Of a DNA stretch of 64,000 nt, positions 33,866 through 41,879 are shown in pieces (positions within the stretch are counted from its first letter, which is position 1; every line of letters begins with the position of its first letter). The notes under the pieces were generated by a model. That model was not told the DNA's origin, did no database searches, and was given only the letters and a program-made list of their open reading frames with translations. This DNA is from Sulfitobacter sp. CW3. Lineage in GTDB: Bacteria; Pseudomonadota; Alphaproteobacteria; Rhodobacterales; Rhodobacteraceae. The DNA lies in the NCBI RefSeq assembly GCF_019392245.1, contig NZ_JAHXRL010000009.1, forward strand, positions 62,001 through 126,000, written 5' to 3'. The translations under genes were made by a program, and so were the position numbers.

Positions 33866-34333
33866 ATTGATGTAACGCGCCGTCAAATTATTATAGCCGC
33901 TGTAGGTCTTACCAGCATTGCACCCTTCGCCGCGATTGCGCAGGGAGCTCCGTCGATCCACGTTCTTAAGGACCCGAATTGCAGCTGTTGCCGGGTTTGG
34001 GCTGATATTCTTCGGGCTGAAGGCTTCCGTGTGACCGAGGAGCGCAGCTTTGGAACACTGCTGGTCCGACACAAGTTGGACAATGGCATCCCCCAAGAGA
34101 TGATATCGTGCCACACAGGCGAGATCGAAGGCTATATGATCGAGGGCCATGTGCCCGCAGCAGACATTCGTCGCCTTCTGGACGAACGCCGAGACGCAGT
34201 CGGTCTCGCCGTTCCCGGCATGCCCTATGGATCACACGGAATGGGGCCAGAAGATCAGCGTGAAGCCTACGATGTATTTCTGATCCGGCGCGACGGTAAC
34301 ACCGAAGTGTTCACGAGTTACGAAGCAGCCTGA
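33866..34333 (+). CDS. DUF411 protein, copy 2, with ATT in place of the start codon
   Basis: The frame from 33866 reads IDVTRRQIIIAAVGL... and aligns codon for codon with copy 1 (MHITRRQILTAVAGI...), both 156 codons including stop. The start position holds ATT instead of ATG, with AAAGGA eight bases ahead. The mature region is close to copy 1 (roughly 17 differences in about 129 residues by eye) but the Cys motif is DPNCSCCRVW. The first internal ATG (34031) would lose the signal and the Cys cluster. Either ATT is used as a rare start, or this is a recently silenced copy. Confidence 0.7.
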   Translation: MDVTRRQIIIAAVGLTSIAPFAAIAQGAPSIHVLKDPNCSCCRVWADILRAEGFRVTEERSFGTLLVRHKLDNGIPQEMISCHTGEIEGYMIEGHVPAADIRRLLDERRDAVGLAVPGMPYGSHGMGPEDQREAYDVFLIRRDGNTEVFTSYEAA

Positions 34334-34371
34334 CGGCAATTTCATTGATCGGAAACCATAAGGAGAAGACT

Positions 34372-34918
34372 ATGAAGCAGCATAAATCACGCTATTTTGG
34401 TATGGTTGCGGTGTGTATGATCTCTGCTACTGTAGCCTTCGCACAGCAGCAGCGAGGCGATTGGGTGGGGTCACGGGCCAATGGGACCGAACCACATGTG
34501 GTCTGAACGCATGCCTGGCTGGGGACACGGCAACATGGGTCCGGGCCAGCAACAGCGCATGCAACGACATTGGACTTACATGAACGAGTGCGTGCCCGCA
34601 GCTTATCGGGGCGCTCGGAGCACTATTCGCGCGACGCCTGAAGTTATCGCGGAAGGCCAGACGCTATACACAGCGAACTGCGCAAGTTGTCATGGAGCCG
34701 AGGGTCTCGGGGATGGTGAGGCCGGTCGGTCTCTCGTGCCTTCTCCGGCTCTCCTTAGATGGTTTGTTCAGATGCCGATGTCGGGAGACGAGTATCTGCT
34801 CTGGGCAATTTCTGAGGGCGGTCAGCGCTTCGGAACAGAAATGCCAGCCTTCAGGGAAGCGCTGACTGAAGAAGAAATCTGGAAAATCATCGCATACATG
34901 CGTGCGGGGTTCCCGTGA
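34372..34918 (+). pseudogene. c-type cytochrome gene split by a frameshift
   Basis: An ATG at 34372 with AAGGAGA starts a clear Sec signal (MKQHKSRYFGMVAVCMISATVAFA, here in two parts: MKQHKSRYF and GMVAVCMISATVAFA) followed by QQQRGDW, then runs out of frame to a stop near 34504. From 34466 the next frame reads WGHGPMGPNHMW and a cytochrome c with CASCH haem site, ending at 34918. One extra G at 34465 in TTGGGTGGGG explains the shift. Without the signal the cytochrome cannot reach the periplasm to receive haem. It could be a sequencing error or a real mutation. The Met/His-rich linker suits copper-handling cytochromes near DUF411 genes. Confidence 0.75.
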
Positions 34919-35169
34919 TACCGCGCACCGCGAACACTTTGTAGAGCTTTTGGCGGTGCTTCCAAAAATACACAATTTCGCCGATCACCACCAAAACTGA
35001 CATTGGTGGAGCGCGCAGCATCGCTCACTCTGGGCTCGTTTTCCTCTTTCGCTGCATCACGCACGAACGGCTGGTTTCACTAATATATGGTCCTGCCCCT
35101 ACCAGAGAACCCCATATCAGCAACATATTGAGGTAAACGCGTCATCGGAAAGTGTTGTCTAAGCTGCGC

Positions 35170-35361
35170 TTACTTCGCAGTTCCATGTTGAAACCATTTA
35201 GGCGTAGCGCCGCAAACGTAAGACACGGCTACAACCAAAAACAGGGTCGTCGTAATTACGCCCAGCCACGGCGACCAACCCGCAATCCATATGGGAAATG
35301 CCACTGTTGGAAGCCCGATGATAAAGCCACCCAGGCGATCTGCTACTCTACTATTGTTCAT
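35170..35361 (-). CDS. Small membrane protein at the end of the virB operon
   Basis: A 63-residue protein (MNNSRVADRLGGFIIG...) with two hydrophobic segments, about 11-27 and 33-50. No family recognised. Its ATG lies inside the last codons of the preceding 56-residue gene, an 11-base overlap that speaks for translation coupling. It is probably an accessory of the secretion system. Confidence 0.6.
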   Translation of the reverse strand: MNNSRVADRLGGFIIGLPTVAFPIWIAGWSPWLGVITTTLFLVVAVSYVCGATPKWFQHGTAK

Positions 35362-35521
35362 TCTCAGTCACCTCTTTTAAGGCAAATTTTGCAAGGCGCT
35401 CACGTTCCATTTGCTCGCCCCACTGCTTCATTTCGTCTGCATCAGAAAACCCATGCGACATGGCCCATAGGTCGGCCTGCTCCTTAATTACAATTTCCGC
35501 GTCTGGGTCGGGCATGCTCAT
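35351..35521 (-). CDS. Small acidic protein (56 residues) after virB6
   Basis: A very short gene reading MSMPDPDAEIVIKEQADLW through LKEVTENEQ. It is soluble and helical, rich in Glu, Asp and Met. Its ATG overlaps the virB6 stop as ATGA, and its end overlaps the next small gene, so it is embedded in a coupled chain. No family recognised. Confidence 0.6.
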   Translation of the reverse strand: MSMPDPDAEIVIKEQADLWAMSHGFSDADEMKQWGEQMERERLAKFALKEVTENEQ

Positions 35522-36594
35522 CGTCTCCCCAATCTGCCAAGCCTCGCAAGCTGAGCCAGCATTTGCGATCCAGTTCCGGTCGATGGACTGCTTCCTGTGG
35601 GTGTCACATTTGCCATCCCCGGCCGTTGTGGCATTTGTTGTACTCCAAACATCTGACGCGCTCTGAGTGCGGCGTATTCTGCCCCGCTGGCACCTCCAAC
35701 GAGATAGCGATTGTAAGCCTGTTGATTGCCCATGGCCGCACGGGCAAATCCATAGCTTCCACTCAGGCCACCCGACAGCGCAGGCATCATGATATTCCCC
35801 GATATCGCCCGCACGATGAATGGCGTTGCGACGATAAATCCTTTGGCCATGAGAACCATCATAAAAAACGGGATGAGCGCGCCGATGTTCGTCGCTCCTT
35901 CAGGATCACCAAGTTCCCCGATCAATGCGGAGGCAACACCTGTGATCGTTGCAAATACACCTGCCACGACAATGGGATAAATGGCAAAAGAGATCAGCGC
36001 GGAGAGCCACCGAGCAAAGTAGTCTTTGGTGACGTCAAACAGCGTCAGGAACATCATCACCGGCGCGATGCCAATAAGCAGGGCGATCATCAGACGCGAA
36101 GCCACCAAAATGAACGCCGCAAGCCCACCTAAAATCGACAGCATCAGGACCCCGACGATATCGAGCATCGCGCCCGCCATCCAGTTGAGCTCCGACCCCG
36201 CCGCATTCAGATACTCCCCGAGCTCGGCAATGAGCCTGTCAAACTCTTCGGCGAAGGTGCCGGAGGGGCCGGGCACGCCGCCACCAACCGAAGCAACAAG
36301 CGCGCCAGCGATGCTATCGATGCCAGCTAGTATGGCTGATGACAGTGCATTAAACTGCACCCAATTGGTCGCAAATATTCCAATCAACCCGATCTTCACC
36401 GCAAGCCAGAACGCCGTTCGTCCGTCCATCGCTTTGTATTGGTAGATCATGTTCAGGAAGACGAAGATCACGACGACCGTTGTTCCAAGGACGAGCAGCG
36501 TACCCACTGTAGCGGCAACAGATCCGAATTGCGTTTCGGCGGCGGTGTCGAGATAGCCTTGGGAGGTTTCAACGAAGTAGGTGACGACGCTCAT
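35518..36594 (-). CDS. virB6: VirB6-type polytopic membrane protein
   Basis: A 358-residue inner-membrane channel component with about six to seven hydrophobic stretches, a conserved tryptophan region (FARWLSALISFAIYPIVVAG) and a Gln/Pro/Thr-rich C-terminal tail. VirB6 guides DNA through the inner membrane. In Agrobacterium it lies between virB5 and virB7; here it stands after virB11. Confidence 0.88.
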   Translation of the reverse strand: MSVVTYFVETSQGYLDTAAETQFGSVAATVGTLLVLGTTVVVIFVFLNMIYQYKAMDGRTAFWLAVKIGLIGIFATNWVQFNALSSAILAGIDSIAGALVASVGGGVPGPSGTFAEEFDRLIAELGEYLNAAGSELNWMAGAMLDIVGVLMLSILGGLAAFILVASRLMIALLIGIAPVMMFLTLFDVTKDYFARWLSALISFAIYPIVVAGVFATITGVASALIGELGDPEGATNIGALIPFFMMVLMAKGFIVATPFIVRAISGNIMMPALSGGLSGSYGFARAAMGNQQAYNRYLVGGASGAEYAALRARQMFGVQQMPQRPGMANVTPTGSSPSTGTGSQMLAQLARLGRLGRR

Positions 36595-36606
36595 TTCAGG
36601 ATGTCC

Positions 36607-37020
36607 CTACCAATTGCCTGCGGCTTCGCAGATCGTTTTGGCTTGAGGCCGAAGTTCATTTGCGCGGCGGTTGTAGATGTCCGAGGCTTGCAGCATTTCT
36701 GAACGGTTCGCTCCGGCATGGTTTTCTCGGAAGGTGCCTTCGGCTGAATCCCAAGTTGGGAAGCGCGCGGCGCAGTCGCAGGATCCCGTCTCAACGACCC
36801 GCTCCATGCTCTGTGCTCGATAGATGTCTTGGACCAAGACACGCTGGTAGGCGTCTCGCAGCGCGATGTTCTCCATCCAATTGGGTTCGTTTGGGCGCTC
36901 AGAGCAGACATCCGGAATGCTCTCGAGGCTGGGGATTAGATTACGCTCCGCCACCAAGGGCGGTGCAGTCAGCCCCAAAACAATCGTGAGCCAAGTGAGA
37001 CGGATAGTACGATGCATCAT
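36607..37020 (-). CDS. Exported protein of unknown function in the virB operon
   Basis: A 137-residue protein with a signal peptide (LTWLTIVLGLTAPPLVA) and four cysteines in the mature part, including SCDC. Not recognised. The ATG at 37020 overlaps the stop of the upstream small gene as ATGA. It lies between virB11 and virB6, so it is probably a periplasmic accessory of the system. Confidence 0.65.
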   Translation of the reverse strand: MMHRTIRLTWLTIVLGLTAPPLVAERNLIPSLESIPDVCSERPNEPNWMENIALRDAYQRVLVQDIYRAQSMERVVETGSCDCAARFPTWDSAEGTFRENHAGANRSEMLQASDIYNRRANELRPQAKTICEAAGNW

Positions 37021-37220
37021 CGGGTACCACCAACATCTGCGCCTTCGAAGGATTCACGTTTCAGGAAAGCTGTGTGCCCGATATTGGCAAACTCGGACGA
37101 GCTGATTGAGACAACCTCCCACCCGATCTGGCCCTTCGCATTCAACGCGGCCTGCATTTCAATCAGACTATTTTTGCGATCCATCGGGAACGACAGGATC
37201 TCGTATTCATAGGTTTTCAT
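37017..37220 (-). CDS. Small DUF4177-like protein
   Basis: A 67-residue protein beginning MKTYEYEILSFPMDRKNS with LNAKGQIGWEVVSISSSE and a FLKRE strand; this layout (YEY... LN..G..GWE.V) matches DUF4177-like small proteins. Function unknown. It overlaps virB11 upstream by four bases and the next gene by four, showing a tightly packed operon. Confidence 0.65.
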   Translation of the reverse strand: MKTYEYEILSFPMDRKNSLIEMQAALNAKGQIGWEVVSISSSEFANIGHTAFLKRESFEGADVGGTR

Positions 37221-38203
37221 CCGGTTGCTCCAATCTGCTCCATGCCAGGGAGGTAAAATTCGGTGATGCCGCGCGCACCGTTGTGACGCCCGGTTTGGAT
37301 AATCACGTCGATGGAATTCTCGATGTATCGAACCATGTCCGCATAGGTCATCGGGATTTCTGTTTTGAGGGCGGCGATCGCCAATCGCTGCACCGCCAGT
37401 TGCGGGGTTTCGGCATGTAGCGTGGTCATTGATCCGCCGTGACCCGTGTTGATGGCTTCCAGGAAGGTCATGGCCTCTTTACCGCGGACCTCGCCAAGAA
37501 TGATCCGGTCCGGCCGCATGCGCAGCGTCGCGGTGAGGAGAACGTCTGCGGTTTGGAACGCTGCATCACGGTTTGCGATCAGCGTCACCACGTTTGGTTG
37601 AGCGGGCAGAAGCTCGGCAGCCTCCTCGATCGTGATGATCCGCTCCTCAGCGCCGACATACGAAAGTATCTTGCGGGCTGCCACGGTCTTGCCTGTCGAG
37701 GTACCACCCGAGACGATCATGTTGAGCCTATTCTCAACGCAAAAGGCCAGCGCATCGTCGATCACGCCGGCTTCCACGACTGCGCGCAATTCTTGGGTTT
37801 TCTCTTGCCGCACCTCTTCAAGCTTGCGTTCCTTGCCAAACAGAAACGACAGCTCAATTTTTTCGAGGGAAAGGCTTGAGAAGAACCGCAAGCTGATCGA
37901 CATGGCCGACATGACGGCGGGCGGCGTGATGACCTGTGCGCGGATCGGGCGATCTTTGTAGGCAATCGAGACCGATACGATGGGCCTGTCCTTACTCATG
38001 GTGGTGTTTGCACTGGAGGCAATCTGATTGCCCAGATCTTTGACCTCCGTTTCTGACAGCCGCTGGTCCAGCAACCGCATAAAATGATCGCCCTGAAATT
38101 CTCCCCAGCAGGTGCCGTCCGGATTGATACAAATCTCGATGACATCGTTGCGGGATGCGGCGTCCAGCTTATCAAGCGAGGTCTGGAGATAGCTCAGTGA
38201 CAT
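37217..38203 (-). CDS. virB11: VirB11 traffic ATPase
   Basis: A 328-residue hexameric ATPase at the inner membrane base. Walker A GGTSTGKT near 165, Asp box IITIEEAAEL, Walker B RIILGEVRG near 240, and His box GGSMTTLHAET. It works with VirB4 and VirD4 to energise pilus assembly and transfer. Confidence 0.94.
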   Translation of the reverse strand: MSLSYLQTSLDKLDAASRNDVIEICINPDGTCWGEFQGDHFMRLLDQRLSETEVKDLGNQIASSANTTMSKDRPIVSVSIAYKDRPIRAQVITPPAVMSAMSISLRFFSSLSLEKIELSFLFGKERKLEEVRQEKTQELRAVVEAGVIDDALAFCVENRLNMIVSGGTSTGKTVAARKILSYVGAEERIITIEEAAELLPAQPNVVTLIANRDAAFQTADVLLTATLRMRPDRIILGEVRGKEAMTFLEAINTGHGGSMTTLHAETPQLAVQRLAIAALKTEIPMTYADMVRYIENSIDVIIQTGRHNGARGITEFYLPGMEQIGATG

Positions 38204-38206
38204 GGA

Positions 38207-39601
38207 TCAAAAGATCTCTAGATCACGGTCAACCATGACGGTGACACGTGCGCCTTGATCGACATAGATAACGGGGCCGATAGAGAGGTAGTCGCCAATG
38301 ACGCTGTCTGTGGCATCGGCCAGGTCATCGCCAACATCCTCGAGCACATCTGCGGCGGCTTCATCTTCAACAGAGGCCGCAGCAGCACTCGGGGCTGCAG
38401 AGATGAGAGAAATCAGTGCTGCGGAGCCGAAACGTTCATCAAAGCGGGTGTCGACAAAACCCGTAACACCCGAACGGCCCAGCTCATCACCACCAAAGGA
38501 ACTGATCCGGATGGTTTGATTGTCTGGCAGGATAATCCGGTCCCAGGCGATGGTGACGCGCTGCTGTGCAATATCTAGCCCCGAGCGATAGCGCCCGATC
38601 AGCCGCGACCCGCGTGGGATAAGAAGGCGCGATCCGTCAAAGCTGAAGACATCTTCGGAGACGACCGCGCGGGTTTGGCCGGGCAGGGAGCTGTCGAGAG
38701 CCGTTTCCATCACGGCTTGGATCATAGTCCCTTGAATGATGGTGTTGGAAGGATTGGCGATGACTTCGGCTTGTGTGACGGTGGTCGGCAACGCGCCGTT
38801 CAACACAAAGTCTGTCACTTCGCCGAATGTGCGCTCGGTAAGCGGTGTTTCGTTCGCTCCTGACGTGCCGCCAAATGCAATTGTAGGGGAGGTAACGCGA
38901 CGATCCTGAAACGCACGTTCTTCTGCCGCGCGGCGCTCCAGATCAGCCATGCGACGTGCCTCCTCTTCGCGGCGCAACCGTTCTGCCTCGCGCGCAAGGA
39001 GGTCTTCTTCAGACGGTCCAATAGGAACCGGCGCAGGCACTGGCCGATTGGCCTCAAGTCGGGCCAACTCCAAGTCCATACGGATTTGTTCCAATTCGCG
39101 ATCACGCGCCGCCAGTTCGTCCTGAAACAGCTGTTGGGCTGCCTGCGATGCGGTTTGCAAGGTCGCGATCTGAGCTGTTAGCCCATCAATGGCGTCTGCG
39201 GCGGCCGTATCTTCTTCTACCACCGGTTCCGGCGCATTGCGCAATTCCTCGATCTGGGCCTGAAGGGCAGCCAGTTGACCAAGAAGTTCTGCGTTGGGCT
39301 CAGAAGGTGCGGCGGGGGCTACGACAATTTGCGTTTCCGGGGCAGGGGGCGGCGGAATGGCTTCGATCGCACCAAAGCCGTCACCCTCATTTTGAAACAC
39401 ATCAGGTGTGGCTGTTGGCAACGCCGTTTCTTCGTCTGATCCGGAGATCATGTAGAGGACGGCGCCACCTGCACCAACGAGTGCGACGACGATGACGGCC
39501 AGAAGGGGCGAGCGTCTGGCTTTAGGTGAATCCCCGCGATTTCCGCCCTGTTCTAGTGCGGCGAGGCGTTTCTCGAGCTCTGCGTCCCCTGTATCGCTCA
39601 T
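38207..39601 (-). CDS. virB10: VirB10 channel scaffold protein
   Basis: A 464-residue protein spanning the envelope. One membrane segment near residues 30-50, a proline-rich stretch (AIEAIPPPPAPET), a long coiled coil about 85-200, and the C-terminal TrbI/VirB10 beta domain (ISSFGGDELGRSGVTGFVDTRFDERFGSAALISLISA). ATG 39601 rather than 39637. It overlaps virB9 by four bases. Confidence 0.93.
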   Translation of the reverse strand: MSDTGDAELEKRLAALEQGGNRGDSPKARRSPLLAVIVVALVGAGGAVLYMISGSDEETALPTATPDVFQNEGDGFGAIEAIPPPPAPETQIVVAPAAPSEPNAELLGQLAALQAQIEELRNAPEPVVEEDTAAADAIDGLTAQIATLQTASQAAQQLFQDELAARDRELEQIRMDLELARLEANRPVPAPVPIGPSEEDLLAREAERLRREEEARRMADLERRAAEERAFQDRRVTSPTIAFGGTSGANETPLTERTFGEVTDFVLNGALPTTVTQAEVIANPSNTIIQGTMIQAVMETALDSSLPGQTRAVVSEDVFSFDGSRLLIPRGSRLIGRYRSGLDIAQQRVTIAWDRIILPDNQTIRISSFGGDELGRSGVTGFVDTRFDERFGSAALISLISAAPSAAAASVEDEAAADVLEDVGDDLADATDSVIGDYLSIGPVIYVDQGARVTVMVDRDLEIF

Positions 39602-40293
39602 GATGACGCCCCTGCGGGTGGGGTTGCTTGAATGCAAACCACCTCATCCCCGAGGCGCAACACCCACTGCGTGTTCAGGCCTGAGACGCGGATCACACCG
39701 TCCTCGACGGCTTGCGTGTTTACCGTGCGCTCACGGCTACTGGAGTATCGGAAGATGGCTGGCACAGGCGCATTTCGGGGAAACGCGAAATACGTAAACG
39801 TCCCGTCATCCCAGACGCGTGTCGGAGTGAACTGGACCTGCGTGCTAGCTCCATAATTATAGTTGGGGGCTTGCTGGGCAATTGTGCGGGCCGATCTCGC
39901 GTCATCATCAGGATAGCGAAACTGGACCACATAGAAGGTGGGGCTTTGGACCTCTTGGACGTTGAAGTAGTAGCTGCGCCGGTTGGTATAGACCGTCACA
40001 TTGGTATGGACGCCGCGCGCAACTGGCTTGATCGCAAAGGCCTGACCGCCCGGCACACCATCGATTTCAAAACCCTCGGTGTCGCCTGCAATGACCGAGC
40101 GAATGCTCTCGCCCTCACCGAATTCGACTGTTGTCACATGTGTGAGGGACACACTGAGACGGTAGACCTGCGCTTCTTGATATGTCGCCAACCGAACGCG
40201 ACTGTCATTGGGTCCGCCACGCGGAATGGCTTCAGCGATGGCCAAACCCGGCATCACGGCAAGCACGAGAATACTGAACAACTTTGTAAGCAA
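39598..40293 (-). CDS. virB9: VirB9 outer-membrane complex protein, TTG start
   Basis: A 231-residue periplasmic/outer membrane core protein with a signal peptide (LLTKLFSILVLAVMPGLAIA). Two beta domains: IKPVARGVHTNVTVYTNRRSYYF and the C-terminal TRVWDDGTFTYFAFPRNAPVPAIF. A TTG at 40293, six bases after GGAG, gives a proper signal peptide; the longer frame upstream to 40440 is antisense-like and overlaps virB8. Confidence 0.9.
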   Translation of the reverse strand: MLTKLFSILVLAVMPGLAIAEAIPRGGPNDSRVRLATYQEAQVYRLSVSLTHVTTVEFGEGESIRSVIAGDTEGFEIDGVPGGQAFAIKPVARGVHTNVTVYTNRRSYYFNVQEVQSPTFYVVQFRYPDDDARSARTIAQQAPNYNYGASTQVQFTPTRVWDDGTFTYFAFPRNAPVPAIFRYSSSRERTVNTQAVEDGVIRVSGLNTQWVLRLGDEVVCIQATPPAGASS

Positions 40294-40294
40294 A

Positions 40295-40948
40295 CTAGTT
40301 CTCCAATCTGTCGGAGCGGATGGAATATTCCAAGACGGTGAAGCCGAAGGGGTTGGACCAAACCTGATCGATGGAGCGGCTGGTCTCGGGGCGGAACTCG
40401 AAGAGCAGGGTTGCTGTGAAGAGACCGGTCTGGACGCCATTGATTGAGTTCAGGCGCTTGCGCAGGCGGACTGTGGCGCGATTGGTGCCGATCCGGTTGA
40501 TGCTTAAGACTTCGACATCCAAGCGGCCGCTCGTGCCATAGAGCGTGGGCGGATAGTCTGCATTCGCACTGTTCCAGATTTGGCGCAAAGATGCTTCGGC
40601 CGCGCCATCAGAGCGGCGCAGTACACTTCGGACCCGAACATCATTGTCGAGTTGGTTGTAGACTTCGCGATCGCTAATGTAGCGGAAGACTTCCGCCTCG
40701 ATAATGGCTTGGTTTTCTGTGACGGTCGTTGCCCCGACAGAAGCCTCCGGCAGGGCAAAGCCGGTCGCGGGATCATAAGGCACCACGACAGGCGGCGGAT
40801 CAATATCGAGGATCGAGACAGCCGCAGCACTCAGACACCCCAGAATGCCAAAGATCAGCCCGATCAAGCCAAGCCGCTGCCAAAGACGTTCACGACGCAG
40901 CGCACCGTAAACCAGTTCTTCTTCAATAATGTCTTGTTCACTCGCCAT
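40295..40948 (-). CDS. virB8: VirB8 inner-membrane assembly factor
   Basis: A 217-residue bitopic protein: one membrane helix at about 25-46 and a periplasmic NTF2-like domain (ISDREVYNQLDNDVRVRSVLRRS, VTVRLRKRLNSING-like strands). It nucleates the channel with VirB9 and VirB10. It lies one base ahead of the virB9 TTG. Confidence 0.92.
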   Translation of the reverse strand: MASEQDIIEEELVYGALRRERLWQRLGLIGLIFGILGCLSAAAVSILDIDPPPVVVPYDPATGFALPEASVGATTVTENQAIIEAEVFRYISDREVYNQLDNDVRVRSVLRRSDGAAEASLRQIWNSANADYPPTLYGTSGRLDVEVLSINRIGTNRATVRLRKRLNSINGVQTGLFTATLLFEFRPETSRSIDQVWSNPFGFTVLEYSIRSDRLEN

Positions 40949-40966
40949 GCATCACGCCTCGGTCTT

Positions 40967-41063
40967 GGCGTTTCGAAATAAACTGAATCGGTTCTTCGCT
41001 GCCTCTCGCTTCGCTCGAACGCGAAAACCGATATTTGATATTGCTGGTCAATTTCGAAACGCC
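40967..41063. repeat. Long stem-loop between virB5 and virB8
   Basis: GGCGTTTCGAAAT (40967-40979) and ATTTCGAAACGCC (41051-41063) are perfect 13-bp arms around 71 bases. A second stem inside pairs GGTT-TTCGC with GCGAA-AACC (one bulged C). The outer arm touches the virB5 stop codon. It could protect the 3' end of the upstream mRNA, attenuate transcription into virB8, or be a mobile repeat. Confidence 0.7.
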
Positions 41064-41879
41064 TTAATCAGCACTGAGATCGGGCAAGGTGAAATCCATG
41101 AACCGCTGCTCTTCGGCAATGGTGGCGGCATCGATCACACCACCGGTGCCGTCGCCGACGGTTTGAATGGCTTCAAGCTGCCACATGGCAACAAGCGCAA
41201 TCGCAAGTTCTGCCGTCACGCGCGTATTGAGATCGACGCTTTCTTTTAACTCATCCATGTCGTCGATAAGGCCAACGAGCCGGTCCACGCGCTCAAGCGA
41301 TTGACCTGCATCGCCATAGCTATTTTGGGCGGCTGCCGAGACCAGCGCGCCAGTTGTGGCTTGGGTCGCAATCCGATTGGCACTTGCGTTCCCGCTGCTG
41401 GCCATTTCCGATAGTGTATCGTCATCAAACCCAAGATCGGCCAGAACGCGGTCCATCTGGGTTTCGATCTCGCCTGCGCCCGACCCGGACAAACCAGAAA
41501 AGTCCCCGTTCTTGATAGCCTCGATGGTCGCGATGATATCGCCGAACTCTTGGTCGAGGAGGCCGTTAAGCTCGTCCTCCATTTGAGTGCGGATTATTTC
41601 CGGCAGTTCGGCAAGACGGGTCAGGGCCTCATAGGTGCGTTGCAGCTCTGCGAGTTGGTCCGTGAGTGTGGCAAGCTGTTCGCGCAGCTGCGTCAGCTGC
41701 TCGTTTTGCAGGATCTCGTCTTCGATCATCTGCCGAAGCTGTTGGATATTTTGGGCGATATTCTGGGTGTCGACCACAGGAACGCCTTGCGCGAAGACCG
41801 AGGTAGGCGACGCCGCGTGGAACCCCATGGCAAGCGTGCCAACCAAAGCAGTCTTCAAAAGCCATTTGGATCTAAGCAT
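41064..41879 (-). CDS. virB5: VirB5-like minor pilus protein
   Basis: A 271-residue secreted protein with a signal peptide (ALVGTLAMGFHAASPTSVFA) and a long alpha-helical coil region (NIAQNIQQLRQMIEDEILQNEQLTQLREQLATL, given here as two halves) typical of VirB5/TrbJ pilus-tip proteins. It follows the transglycosylase with a one-base overlap (TAATG). The VirB5 name rests on form and position. Confidence 0.8.
   Translation of the reverse strand: MLRSKWLLKTALVGTLAMGFHAASPTSVFAQGVPVVDTQNIAQNIQQLRQMIEDEILQNEQLTQLREQLATLTDQLAELQRTYEALTRLAELPEIIRTQMEDELNGLLDQEFGDIIATIEAIKNGDFSGLSGSGAGEIETQMDRVLADLGFDDDTLSEMASSGNASANRIATQATTGALVSAAAQNSYGDAGQSLERVDRLVGLIDDMDELKESVDLNTRVTAELAIALVAMWQLEAIQTVGDGTGGVIDAATIAEEQRFMDFTLPDLSAD

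Noticed and set aside
34031-34333. 100-codon DUF411 gene starting at the internal ATG
   Set aside because: It would lose the signal and the Cys cluster; alignment with copy 1 shows that the gene begins at 33866.
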